From contig CAWEOP010000008.1 in the NCBI GenBank assembly GCA_963810755.1, positions 1 through 64,000 on the forward strand: a DNA stretch of 64,000 nucleotides. The letters are read 5' to 3'. The notes beneath the pieces are model-generated. The model ran no database searches. It saw only the letters and a program-made list of their open reading frames with translations, and was not told where the DNA came from. This DNA comes from FEN-1219 sp963810755 (GTDB lineage: Bacteria > Pseudomonadota > Gammaproteobacteria > Steroidobacterales > Rariloculaceae). Of this stretch, positions 1 through 9,311 are shown piece by piece; the first letter of the stretch is position 1, and the number at the start of each line of letters is the position of its first letter. The translations under genes and the position numbers were made by a program.

Positions 1-1669
1 TGGATCGATGCCGCGATTGCGTTGCAGCGCCTGCCGTTGGAACGCCATCACTTCTTGATGGTAGGCGCGATTGTTATGCATGACGATGAGTATGGGGATC
101 TGATTTCGTGCCGCGGTCCACAAGGCGCCGGGCGCGACCATGAAATCGCCGTCGGGCTGAATCGATACGCGCAAGCCGCCCGTGTTTCTTGTTGGCGAGG
201 GCGGCGCCCACCGACGCGGGGGCGTAGTAGCCGAGCCCTTCGCCGCCCGCACGGCCGATGTACTGATAGTGCTTGTCGAAGTCCCAGAGTCGCAGCGGCC
301 AGTTGACCCAGCCGGTGACGTAGGACCAGTCCTCATTCTTCAGCTGCGCCCACAACTCCATCGACAGCCGGGCGGTGCTGACCGGGCTTGCATCCCACCC
401 ATTGGCCGCCTCCGTGCGAGCGCGCTCGAACGTGTTGCGATTCGCCTCCGCGATCTTGACGCCGCGCTGGCGGAACGCCTCGCGTCGCGAGTCGGTCGTG
501 AGACGCTTGATCTCTTCGATCAGCGCGGGCAGCGTCGCTTCCGCGTCGGCCGCGATCGACATGTCGACCTCGGCGTAGCGCATGAAGTCTTGATAGTTGC
601 TCTTCTGGAACAGATGCGTGGACGCGATGCTGATGACCTTGGCGTTCCGCTGTCTCGCCTGCCGGACGACATTCGAGATGTCGCCGGTTTCGAGCGCGAG
701 CACCACGTCCGCCGTGCCGGTCGCTCCGCCGCTGAGCGGGTGACGAGTCGGGAAGTTCAACCGATGGCGAGAATCGACGACGCCGGCTTGCAACGCCTCC
801 GCGAGCTCGACCATGAGCTCGAGACCGACGGGCGTGCGTGCGGCGCGGCTCGCGAGGATTACCGGGTTTTCAGCGGCGACGAGGAGCTTGGCGGCCTCGG
901 CCACTGCGCCCTGAGTCGCCTGCGGGCGGTGTCGGCACGGTGAGTCGCGGCACGCGCAGGTCTGCGGGAGCTCGTTCGTCCTGCATGTGATCGTCGACGA
1001 CGATCGCGACGGGACCCATCGGCGGAGTCATCGCGATTTTGTAGCGCGCACGGCCGATTCCGCGAAATGGCCCAAGGAAGCAGGGTTGTCGTCCCACTTG
1101 CTCATGTCGCGGATGAGCGCGCACGGATCTTGGGCACTATGCACCCAGTACACCTCGCCTTGGCGATTGGTCGCGTCGTTCGTGTTGCCGAGCACGAGGT
1201 AGATCGGCACGCGGTCGCACCACGCGTCGTAGACCGCCATCGCGGCGTGTTGTGCGCCGACCGTGGAGTGCGCGCAGACGAGCACCGGCTTGCCGTCGAT
1301 CTTCGCGTAACCATTCGCCATGGCGACCGAAATTTCCTCGTGCGCGCACGCGATCGCTTCGGGCTTCTTGTTGCCCGCGTAATTGAGCACGGATTCGTGG
1401 ATGCCCATGAAGCTCGCCGCACACATGGAGAACATGTAGTCCATGCCAAGCGACTTGAATACGTCGACCATGAAGTCCGATGCCGGGCGGCCCGTCTCGG
1501 TGGCCTGCACGACCGGTTCTGCGGTAGTCGGTGGCGCCGCTTCCTGCGCGCTCGCGACGAGAGCTTGCTGCGCGAGGATGGTCGCGGCGCCGGTAGCGGC
1601 GCCGGCCAGGAAGGTGCGGCGGTCGACATTGGACTTCGACGGTTTCTCCATGCGCTGGCATACGACCAT
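1..1669 (-). CDS. Tat-exported thiamine-pyrophosphate-dependent enzyme (acetolactate-synthase-like), partial and frameshifted
   Basis: The N-terminus starts at 1669 (or the inner Met of MEKPSKSN at 1648) and carries a twin-arginine signal (DRRTFLAGAATGAATILA) followed by a Pro/Thr-rich linker. The TPP-enzyme fold follows: an HEEISVAMANGYAK segment holding the catalytic Glu that activates the cofactor, then GKPVLVCAHSTVGAQHA, and a central domain (AEAAKLLVAAENPVILASR). The C-terminal TPP-binding domain runs off the left edge. The reading frame breaks three times, near 1040, near 910 and near 185; the last break reads correctly if one G of a GGG run is dropped, giving GGLRVSIQPDGDFMV. Family membership is clear. 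The substrate is not, because such exported TPP enzymes are annotated only as thiamine pyrophosphate-requiring proteins. Confidence 0.8.
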
Positions 1670-1901
1670 CCCGGTACCTGGAAGTCAATTCGCGACTTCG
1701 GCCGTATCGCGGCAGCCGCCAGATGATCGTGCCCGTAAAGGGGGCGGGTGGTTACGCGTTACGCAAATGCCGGTGCTGCTCATCGTCTGGGCGTGCGCAG
1801 GCAGGTCCGCGAGGGAACCGGGGACTTGCCGTACATGAAGCCGGAAGGCGAGCGCTGCTACTACCCCTGAAGCGGCGCCGTGCATCTCGGGAGGAAGACT
1901 G

Positions 1902-2384
1902 ATGGAACTACGATCCGCGGACGTCGATTTCATGGATCCCACGGACGCAGCCCGCTTCATCGCCGTCCTCGACTCGTACGCGAGCGATCCGGTGGGTGGT
2001 GGTGCGCCTCTGCCGCCGGATGTTCGCGAACGTTTGATTCCGGCGCTTGCGAGCCACCCGACCGCCCTCGTGCTGCTCGCATGCATGGAGGACGAGCCCG
2101 CCGGAATCGCGGTGTGCTTCTTCGGGTTCTCGACCTTTCGCGCGCGTCCGCTGCTCAACGTCCACGACCTGGCCGTGATGCCGAAATATCGGCGACGAGG
2201 CGTCGGCAGCGCACTGCTGCGCGAGTGCGAGAACCGGGCATTGCGCGCGGGCTGTTGCAAGCTGACTCTCGAGGTTCAGGACGACAACTTGCGCGCGCGA
2301 GCCCTCTACGAACGATTTCGGTTCGGAGACTTCGTCGTCGCAAACTCGGCGTACACCCGTTTTCTCAGCAAGTCCTTGAGCTGA
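1902..2384 (+). CDS. GNAT-family N-acetyltransferase
   Basis: A 160-residue protein of the Gcn5-related acetyltransferase fold. The acetyl-CoA binding signature is plain: LNVHDLAVMPKYRRRGVGSALL at about residues 86-107 contains the R/Q-x-x-G-x-G/A loop (RRRGVGS), and the C-terminal ARALYERFRFGDF matches the usual GNAT tail. A GGGAGGAAG ribosome site precedes the ATG by a few bases, fixing the start. The gene stands alone between the TPP enzyme (divergent) and a membrane-protein gene. The acceptor substrate cannot be told from sequence. Confidence 0.85.
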   Translation: MELRSADVDFMDPTDAARFIAVLDSYASDPVGGGAPLPPDVRERLIPALASHPTALVLLACMEDEPAGIAVCFFGFSTFRARPLLNVHDLAVMPKYRRRGVGSALLRECENRALRAGCCKLTLEVQDDNLRARALYERFRFGDFVVANSAYTRFLSKSLS

Positions 2385-2436
2385 GGCGCCGTAGGACCTT
2401 GAGGCAATAGGACGTTCGAGGCGGCGCTGCTAGCTT

Positions 2437-3168
2437 GTGACACAGATGAGCACGAACCCCGACCTCCCGCTCGCGGCCGCCGAAGGCGCCGCCAGCGTCC
2501 TACCGATGAGCACTCCGCGAGGTCACTCGACGAAGCGCGTGATCGAGCCCGCCGAGCGCATCGCCGAGGTGCTATTCGGGCTGATCATGGTGCTCACGTT
2601 CACGGGCTCGCTGAGCGTCGCGGAAGCCGGCCGCGAGGACGTGGCCGCGATGTTGATCGGCGCGCTCGGCTGCAATCTCGCCTGGGGCGTGATCGACGGT
2701 CTGTTCTATTTGATGGGCTGCCTCGCGGAGAAGGGGCGCACTCTCTCGACCTACAAAGCCGTGATGGGCGCGACGACGGTCGACGAGGCGCGGAGCCTGC
2801 TCGCCGAAGCGTTGCCGCCGCTCGTCGCTTCGCTGCTCAAACCTGAGGAGCTCGACGCGCTGCGCGAGCGCGCTCGGCTGTTGCCCGCACCGGCGGACCG
2901 TGCGCGACTCGATAAGCGCGACTGGCTCGGCGGATGGGGCGTATTCCTGCTCGTGTTTCTCGCGACGTTTCCCGTCGCGATTCCCTTCATGATCATCGAC
3001 AGCGCGACGTTCGCGATGCGCATCTCGAACGCAGTCGCGATCGTGATGTTGTTCCTCGCGGGCTTCCTGTACGGCAAGGTCATTCACCGTTCGCCGATCG
3101 CGATCGGCGTGGCGATGGTGTTCATCGGGCTCGTGATCGTCACGTTCACGATCGCGCTCGGCGGCTGA
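2437..3168 (+). CDS. VIT1/CCC1-like integral membrane protein
   Basis: A 243-residue membrane protein. Hydrophobic segments lie at about residues 43-62, 70-92, 165-185, 193-211 and 219-240, the N-terminal pair carrying an EPAERIAEVLFGLIMVLTF start typical of VIT/CCC1-family iron/manganese transporter relatives. Between segments two and three is a soluble helical region (residues 95-160) rich in Leu, Ala and Arg. The start is GTG at 2437, or ATG at 2446, three codons in. No ribosome site decides between them. A metal-transport role is family inference only; the metal-binding loop of true vacuolar transporters is not obvious here. Confidence 0.6.
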   Translation: MTQMSTNPDLPLAAAEGAASVLPMSTPRGHSTKRVIEPAERIAEVLFGLIMVLTFTGSLSVAEAGREDVAAMLIGALGCNLAWGVIDGLFYLMGCLAEKGRTLSTYKAVMGATTVDEARSLLAEALPPLVASLLKPEELDALRERARLLPAPADRARLDKRDWLGGWGVFLLVFLATFPVAIPFMIIDSATFAMRISNAVAIVMLFLAGFLYGKVIHRSPIAIGVAMVFIGLVIVTFTIALGG

Positions 3169-3203
3169 AGCCCGACGACGACCGGAAATCGAGGAGTCGG
3201 ACG

Positions 3204-3927
3204 CTAAACGAGCGAGTGATAGACGTTCTGCACGTCGTCGTCTTGCTCGAGCTTGTCGATCATCGCGAGCGCATCGTTGGCTTGCGCTTCGGGCAGCTCG
3301 ATCGGCGTCGTGCAGATGTATTCGTGCTCGGCTTTGAGCGGCTTGATTCCGCGCTTCTCGAGCGCGTCCTGCATGTGCCCGAAGTCCGCGAACGCGCAGC
3401 GCGCGACGATCTGCGGCTCGCCCTTCTCGCCGGTGCTGTCGCCCATCTCGTCGAGGCCGTGATCGATGAGATAGAGCTCGAGGTCGTCGTGATCGATGCC
3501 TGCGGGGTTCAAGCGGAACACGCCCATCTTGCGGAACTGGAACGCGACGCTGCCGGTGGCGCCCAGGTTGCCGCCGTTCTTGGAGAAGATCGTCCGCACC
3601 GAGGCGACCGTGCGAGTCGGGTTGTCCGTCGCGGCTTCGACGATCACGGCCACGCCGTGCGGCGCGTAGCCTTCGTAGATGATCTGGTCGTAGTTGGTGG
3701 CGTCCTTGCCGACCGCGCGCTTGATCGCGGCCTCGACCTTGTCCTTCGGCATGTTGATGTTGCGCGCGTTCTGCAATGACGCGGCGCAGCGCGGGATTGG
3801 AGCTCGGGTCGGGGCCGCCGGACTTCACGGCGATGACGATTTCCTTGTTGATTCGCGAGAACTGCTTGGACATGCGGTCCCAGCGCGCGAACATCGTGTG
3901 CTTTCGGACTTCGAATATTCTTCCCAT
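3204..3927 (-). CDS. yebC: YebC/PmpR-family protein, one frameshift
   Basis: The family of YebC/PmpR proteins, known as DNA-binding regulators and, more recently, as factors helping ribosomes through difficult sequences. The N-terminal 51 residues (MGRIFEVRKHTMFARWDRMSKQ...NPALRRVI) lie in one frame from 3927, the remaining 190 (NARNINMPKDKVEAAIKRAVG through DNPTRTVASVRTIF to the VYHSLV end) in another, with the switch at about 3772-3776. Removing one base in ATTGCAGAAC gives the expected family continuation. The joined product is about 241 residues, the normal family length. It stands alone between VIT-like and polB genes. Confidence 0.9.
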
Positions 3928-4026
3928 AGTCCGCGGATTTTCGCACGCGGCGGGCCGCGATGTCTCACCTCGACGTGGGGACCGGCCCGGCTTGCACGTC
4001 GCTGCCGCGAGTGCCGCCGACGCGGC

Positions 4027-6443
4027 CTAGAAAAGGGAGGCTTGGCGGCTGTCGCCGATGACGCGCTCGAAGTCGAGCCCGAGCGTCTCGAGCACGGGCT
4101 CGGCGACCGGGCGCACTTGCTTTGCGACGTAGTGCTCGCGGTCGAGCGGGTGGCGCCGGTTGTCGAGCGGCTCGGGGCCGTCGGTCGTGACCACATAGCT
4201 GATGAGCCGGCCGGGCGGCTGCGTCGACTTGCGCGCGGCGGCCACGTGCGGCGGCGTGCTCGCCGTGTAGTCGTCGGCGTCCTTGCGTAGGTTCTTGCGG
4301 TAGACGAGCTCCTGGTCGAGCGCGCCGCTCCGCACCTGGCGCACGACTTCCGCAAGATAGGCGTCGACGGGCCGGTCCGTGAACAAGCGTCCGTAGAGCT
4401 CGCGCTGCACCTGTTTCGCGAGCGCGGTCCAGTCGCGGCGCACGACTTCCATGCCGACGAACTCGACTTCTCCGCGGCCGTCGCGGGCATGCACGAGGCC
4501 CGCGTAGCGTTTGCTCGCGCCGCGCGCGCTGTGCCGCGCGCGCGGCAGGAACAGCTTCGCGTAGAGCTTTTCGAACTCGAGCTCGAGCCGGCTCCGCACG
4601 CGCCAGCGCTCGTCGATATACGCTTCGAGGTCGACGTTGAGCCTCGCCGCGAGCCGCGCTGCTTCGTCGAGCGCCGCGTCCGCATCGTCGTAGCCGGAGC
4701 GCACGAACAGGCTGTCGGTATCGCCGTACAGCACCTCGAAGCCCGCGTCCTCGAACCAGCGCTTCGACCACAGCAGCATCTCCTTGCCCATGCCGGTGAT
4801 CGAGTTGGCGAGCGCCGGATTGAAGAAGCGGCACGCGGGCGTACCGAGCACGCCGTAGAAGGAGTTCATGAGAATCTTGATGGCCTGCGATGCGACGTCG
4901 TCGTGCGCGCGCTTGGCCGCTTCGCGGCGCGGGAACAGCTCGTCGAGGATCCGCGGCAGGATCGCGGGCTTACGGCGGAACGCGCCCGCGCGGCGTGCGG
5001 ATCAGGTCGTCGCCCGGACTCGGGTTCTCGACGTAGCCGAGCGGATCGATGTTGAACGTGCGGATGATGCTCGGGTACAGGCTCTTGAAGTCGAACACCC
5101 AGACGTTCGAGTGCAAGCCCGCCGCCGGCTCGAGCACGTGCCCGCCTTGCTGCGCTGCGTACACGCGCGCGTCGTCGCCGCCGACGGTCGGCGCGACCAC
5201 GCGCGCACGCTCGAGCTCCGACAAGTACAGGAAGTCGAACGACGCGATGCTCGCGGCGACGCGGTCCGGCGTCATGCCGGTCAGCGCGCTGCGCGCGAAT
5301 GCGAGCGGCACGAGGTTCAAGCGTTCGACGATCTGATAGGCGAGCCGCGCGTCCGTGCGCGCGTACAGCGCGAACGCTTCGAGATCGTGCTCGTAGTTGT
5401 GCTGGATCTCGCCGACGCGGTCGCGGACGTCGCCCGCGACGGCCTTGCCTTCGCCGAGCACCTCGCGCGCGACGGCGTCGAGCGAGTAGTCGTCCATTCG
5501 CACGAACGCGCCGCGCAGCAGGTCGATGCCGTCGAGCACGAGCCGGCCCGGAATCGACGCTTGGCCGCTGCCGAAGTAGCCTTCCGCCTTGCGCAGCCGG
5601 AGCGCGCCCGCGTCGCGTCCGAGGTTGAAAGGGTGGCGGACGCGCGCTGCGACTCGCTGCAGGACCGTGAGGTCGAAGTCGATCGTGTTCCAGCCCGTGA
5701 TCACGTCGGGGTCGAGCGCGGCGACGCGCGCGCAGAATTCGTCGAGCGCGGCCGTCTCGTCGACGCAGCGAGTGGCGCGCTCCGGCAGCTGTCGCGCGCG
5801 GCCGTCGACGATCAGCACTTCGTCGATTCCCGGTGCGTAGAGCGAGATCGCGAGCAGCCGCTCCGCCTTCGGATCCGTCTCGATGTCGAACGACAGCACG
5901 CGCGGCTGCAGCTCGACGGCGGCGGGAAGGAGGATCGGATTGTCGTACGTCCACGCGACGCCGCTCACGGCACTCGCACGGCTGCCGCCTTCGGTGCGCC
6001 GCGTTGTCGCGGCGTCGTCCGCACGCGCGGGCGCGCCGGGGACGGCCTCGCCGACGATCTCGCAGCCGCCCTTGATCCCGCGCTCGATGAGGTAGCGCGC
6101 GGCGAAGCGCACGTCGGCCTCGAAGGTCGGGATGCCGGCGCCGTGCAGACGCTCGCGCAGCGGGGGAACGTCGGGCGGCGCCGCCACGGCGATGCGGGAA
6201 ACCGGCGACGCCGGCGAACGTACGGCGGTCCGTGGGTTCCGGAGCGGGCGCGCCGAGCGCGCGTGCACGCTCCGCGTCGGGCGCGCCGACGTAGAAGTGC
6301 GGCCGCTGCCGGTCGTCGCGCACGAGAAATGTCGCGCCGTTCTCGAGGCGGCCATACAGATGCACGATCGGGAGCCGCATGCCCGCGGCGCCGCCGACCA
6401 CGCGGTAGCTCGCTTGCAGAATGAATCCGCGGGCGCTGCTCAT
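4027..6443 (-). CDS. polB: DNA polymerase II, family B (two frameshifts)
   Basis: Repair and translesion family-B polymerase with 3'-5' exonuclease. Exonuclease motifs are visible in order: LSFDIETD (Exo I), ITGWNTIDFDL (Exo II) and YARTDARLAYQ (Exo III). Polymerase motifs follow: VFDFKSLYPSIIRTF (motif A), ILMNSFYGVLG (motif B) and YGDTDSLF (motif C, catalytic Asp pair). The frame changes near 6200 (after RRTFAGVAGF) and near 4985, where GAFRRKPAILPRILDELF continues in the new frame into NSFYGVLG. The whole spans about 805 codons, close to the 783 residues of the Escherichia coli enzyme. The ATG at 6443 starts MSSARGFILQASYRVV, a usual PolB opening. Confidence 0.92.
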
Positions 6444-6478
6444 GGGTTAAGTGTGCACCAACCCAGTGTGCAAGAGAT

Positions 6479-6510
6479 TCCGGTACTGGCCCGGGCGGGC
6501 CAGTACCGGA
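6479..6510. terminator. 14-bp perfect hairpin between polB and the SnoaL-like gene
   Basis: Arms 6479-6492 and 6497-6510 are perfect reverse complements (tccggtactggccc / gggccagtaccgga) around the 4-base loop gggc. It lies 36 bases upstream of the polB start and 88 bases past the stop of the SnoaL-like gene on the same strand. No clear T-run follows on either strand, so it may be a Rho-dependent or structural stop, or a REP-like repeat, instead of a classic intrinsic terminator. Confidence 0.55.
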
Positions 6511-6598
6511 GTTCACGAGCCCTTAGAGGAGTACGGCTACGCGCTCGCCCCGGTGCTTACGCGCAGCCCGTCTTGGGGCGGGCTCATCGAACACGGTG

Positions 6599-7114
6599 TC
6601 AGCGCAGCAGCTTGCGCGACTGGATCAACCAGCGGCCGTTGCGCTTGACCAGGACGTCCTCGTAGTGGCCCATCGAGGCGACCGAGAACTTGTCGTCCTC
6701 GCTGCCGAGGATCGTCATCCAATAAGCGTAGTGGCGAGCTTCGGTGCCGCTCACCACGTCGAGCGTTTCGTTCGTCATGACGTGATGCATCAGCGTCGGC
6801 GTGGCGGTGCCGGCGGCTTGTCGCTCGGCGCGGCTCTTCTGCAGGCCTACGATCACGTCGCGGATCTGCGCGCGGCCCGTGCGGATCTCGCGGCGCATGT
6901 CGAACACGGCGTCTTCCGCAAAGACCCCGGCGTACTTGTCGGCGTCGAGCGTGTCGAGCGCGTGCGTGTAGTCGACGAGCACCGCGTTGATCGCGTCCTT
7001 GTCGACTAGGCGCTGCAGTGCGTCGCCCTCGGCTCCCGCCGAACGCGGCTGCGTCGCGATGCTCAGAGCGAGGATCAGCACCGCGCCCGCGAGCGCAAGC
7101 ATGGATGTCCGCAT
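6599..7114 (-). CDS. exported SnoaL/NTF2-like protein
   Basis: The chosen ATG at 7114 follows a strong GGGGGGAAG ribosome site and opens a signal peptide (MRTSMLALAGAVLILALSIA, cleavage near SAGA-EG). The mature part is a cone-shaped SnoaL/NTF2 domain: INAVLVDYTHALDTLDADKY (the usual first helix with the Y-x-x-x-x-D pattern), VFAEDAVFDM, HHVMTNETLDV, a paired strand YAYWMTIL and a final GRWLIQSRKLL. Members include ketosteroid isomerase, polyketide cyclase and dehydratase types. The catalytic pair cannot be assigned, so the reaction is unknown. An open frame extends upstream to 7231 but lacks a ribosome site. Confidence 0.75.
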   Translation of the reverse strand: MRTSMLALAGAVLILALSIATQPRSAGAEGDALQRLVDKDAINAVLVDYTHALDTLDADKYAGVFAEDAVFDMRREIRTGRAQIRDVIVGLQKSRAERQAAGTATPTLMHHVMTNETLDVVSGTEARHYAYWMTILGSEDDKFSVASMGHYEDVLVKRNGRWLIQSRKLLR

Positions 7115-7149
7115 TATCTTCCCCCCGGAATCGTGTTTTTTCAGACTGC

Positions 7150-7190
7150 CCATCGCAATACTAATATTGTTTTGTGCCATAACAAAGCCG
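7150..7190. promoter_or_regulatory. AT-rich region with small inverted repeats upstream of the SnoaL-like gene
   Basis: An AT-rich island in otherwise GC-rich DNA, 36-76 bases upstream of the minus-strand SnoaL-like start. It holds caata-ctaa-tattg (7156-7169) and tttgt-gccata-acaaa (7171-7186). Both are short inverted repeats of the kind bound by dimeric regulators. The MarR-family gene next upstream is a natural candidate for binding it, but this is inference. Confidence 0.35.
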
Positions 7191-7365
7191 TCTTGCAAAG
7201 TTCTTGGTTCGACGCGGTCCGCGCGGTACACGCCGCCCTACACCCGCGAGATGTTAGGCGGCATACTCAAACGATCCGGCGACTCTGCCAATGCCGACAG
7301 GCAGGCAGTGCGCGGCCGGGCGCCGGCTGCCGATCCGTCACGGTGGGGTGGGACGCCTCGCGGCG

Positions 7366-7881
7366 TCAGTCGTCGTAGTCGAGCTCGGGGGACGTGTTGA
7401 GCTTGCGGAATTTCTTGAGCAGCTTGAGCAGCAGATCGCGGTCGCGCGCCCCGAGGCTCTCGACGACGTGCTCCTCGAGGCGCGTGTGCAAGTCGAGCAG
7501 CTCGATCACGAGCTTACGGCCGGCGGGCGTGAGCTGCAGCACGTGCGCGCGGCCGTCGCCGTGGGCGCGGTTGCGAGTGATGAGTTTGCGGTCCTCGAGC
7601 TCGTCGAGCAGTGTCACGACGTTCGCACGCTTGATGTCGAGCGCGCGCCCGAGGTCTGCCTGCTTGAGACGCGGATTGTTGAAGATGAGACCGAGCACCG
7701 AGAGTTGCACGGGGCGGATACTGTGCGGCGCGAATACGGCCGCGAAGCGTTGCCGCTGCACGCCGTGCGCGCGCCGCAAGTTGTACCCGAGCACGTTCTC
7801 CAGCTCGAATTTCTTGAGCGGCGGCCCCGCGTCGTTTTCGGACGCGCGCGTGCCCGCTCGCTTGCTGCTGCGCTTGGCCAT
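7366..7881 (-). CDS. MarR-family transcriptional regulator
   Basis: A 171-residue winged-helix regulator counted from the ATG at 7881 (MAKRSSKRAG), which has an AAGAG ribosome site; an in-frame extension to 8061 is less likely coding. The DNA-binding region reads LKQADLGRALDIKRANVVTLLDELEDRKLITR, then the wing RAHGDGRAHVLQLTPAGRKL, all standard MarR features. The C-terminal helix LKKFRKLNTSP would form the dimer interface. It lies upstream of, and in the same direction as, the SnoaL-like gene, so it may control that gene or itself. Ligand unknown. Confidence 0.88.
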   Translation of the reverse strand: MAKRSSKRAGTRASENDAGPPLKKFELENVLGYNLRRAHGVQRQRFAAVFAPHSIRPVQLSVLGLIFNNPRLKQADLGRALDIKRANVVTLLDELEDRKLITRNRAHGDGRAHVLQLTPAGRKLVIELLDLHTRLEEHVVESLGARDRDLLLKLLKKFRKLNTSPELDYDD

Positions 7882-8210
7882 CGAGTATCTCTTGCTACCG
7901 GGGGCGAGAATGGGCGATCTTTGCGCAAGCGGCCCGCGCAGGCAAGGACCGGCCGCGTTGTCGGCGGCAAAGCGTTCCGCAACACGGCCGAAGGCACGTT
8001 CACGGACACCGAGCTCAGCGTTCACGGCGCGCGTGAGGGAACGAACGAGCGCGCCTACCAAACGGTCATGAAGCGCGTCGTACCGCCCGGGTCCGTTACG
8101 AAGCCCGCACCGCTCGGCTGACGGCTCCGAACCCGGCTTCCCAAGCGTCCACTATCACGCCGAAGCGCGCAGCGGCGGCTGCCCGCCGCGGGCGTACGCA
8201 CGCGTTCTCG

Positions 8211-8226
8211 TGGCATACCCCTTGCA
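8211..8226 (+). promoter_or_regulatory. sigma-54 (RpoN) promoter upstream of the CBS operon
   Basis: TGGCATACCCCTTGCA matches 15 of 16 positions of the sigma-54 consensus TGGCACRNNNNTTGCW, with the -24 GG and -12 GC separated by exactly 10 bases. It ends 45 bases before the CBS-protein ATG at 8272, an appropriate leader length, on the same strand. No activator gene is nearby in the window. Confidence 0.7.
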
Positions 8227-8271
8227 TTACTCGGCTGTTCGAGTGCCCACCGGCAGCAAGGAGATCGCGGC

Positions 8272-8691
8272 ATGCAAATCAAAGATGTGATGACCACGAA
8301 GGTCGACTTCGTCGCGCCCGAAACTCAAGTCTTGGAAATTGCGCTCAAGATGCGCGAAAGCGACATCGGCTCGACGCCTGTGGTCGAAAACGACCGGCTA
8401 ATCGGCATGGTCACCGATCGCGACATCGTGTTGCGGATCGTGGCGGACGGCCAGGACCCGCGATCGGCAACGGCCCGAGCGGCCATGTCGCCGAAAATCC
8501 TGTACTGCTATGACGATCAGACCGTGGACGAAGTGCTCCTCAACATGGGCCACAACCAAGTTCGGCGCGTGCCGGTCGTGAATCGCGCCAAGCAGCTCGT
8601 CGGCGTCGTGTCGCTCGGTGACCTCGTGAAGGCATCGGAAGCGAAGGCTGGTGTGGCGCTGAACGAGATCTCCCAGTCCACTCACCATTGA
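8272..8691 (+). CDS. CBS-pair domain protein
   Basis: A 139-residue protein built of two CBS motifs and nothing else: MQIKDVMTTKVDFVAPETQV...GSTPVVENDRLIGMVTDRDIVLR (residues 1-62) and ARAAMSPKILYCYDDQTVDEVLL...VRRVPVVNRAKQLVGVVSLGDLV (63-125). Stand-alone CBS pairs bind adenine nucleotides and act as energy or stress sensors. A CAAGGAGAT ribosome site precedes the ATG. First gene of a plus-strand group that continues with a host-attachment-type protein, two PRC-barrel proteins, a VTT membrane protein and a phosphatase-fold enzyme; a sigma-54-like promoter lies just upstream. Confidence 0.9.
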   Translation: MQIKDVMTTKVDFVAPETQVLEIALKMRESDIGSTPVVENDRLIGMVTDRDIVLRIVADGQDPRSATARAAMSPKILYCYDDQTVDEVLLNMGHNQVRRVPVVNRAKQLVGVVSLGDLVKASEAKAGVALNEISQSTHH

Positions 8692-8801
8692 GAACGGCCG
8701 GGGAATTGTCCATGGGTCAAGACGTTGGTGCGGCTACGAAGCGGGCGAGCAGTCGCCGCGGTTCTCGAGCCAGCGCCGATCCTGCCACGGAGGTAGGAGC
8801 C

Positions 8802-9311
8802 ATGAAAATATGGATTGTTGTAGCGGACCAACGCGAAGCGCTGTTCTACGACGCCGGCACGGGTGCCGAAGGCCGCGATAGCCCTTTGAGCAGCGACGTG
8901 CCCGTCGCCGAGCGCGCTCGGCTCGTGCTGAAGATCAGCTACCCGCAGGCGCGCGCGGACAGTGAGCGAGGAGCGGATCATTCGGGCCGCGGACTCGGCG
9001 GAAACCCGAACCAGCGCCGCCGCAGCGACGGCGGGCGAAGCTCGCGACGCGGCGACCACGAGCATTTCGCGGCTCGCATCGGCGAAGAGATCGATCGCGC
9101 CCGGCGCGGCGGCAGGTTCGATCGTTTGGTGCTCGGCGCGTCTCCGAGCATGCTCCAGCTCATTCGCAGCAGGCTGTCGGCCTCGAGCCGTGCGCTGCTC
9201 GCGGCAGAAGTCACTCAAGCGATCCCGCGCGCACATGAGCACGCGCTGCTCGAGCAGCTCGTCCCTCTTCTAACGCCGCCGCCGGAGCTCAGGGCGGGGG
9301 GACATCGATGA
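8802..9311 (+). CDS. host-attachment-type protein (baeRF-like domain)
   Basis: A 169-residue cytoplasmic protein that begins MKIWIVVADQREALFYDAG and ends with the family-typical helix pattern FAARIGEEIDRARRGGRFDRLVLGASPSMLQLIRSRL (residues about 88-124). This matches the family called protein required for attachment to host cells, which is related to archaeal/bacterial release-factor-like folds. Its biochemical role is unsettled. A GGTAGGAG ribosome site fixes the ATG at 8802. The middle (residues 50-85) is Arg/Gly/Ser-rich and likely disordered. Overlaps the next gene by four bases. Confidence 0.75.
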   Translation: MKIWIVVADQREALFYDAGTGAEGRDSPLSSDVPVAERARLVLKISYPQARADSERGADHSGRGLGGNPNQRRRSDGGRSSRRGDHEHFAARIGEEIDRARRGGRFDRLVLGASPSMLQLIRSRLSASSRALLAAEVTQAIPRAHEHALLEQLVPLLTPPPELRAGGHR

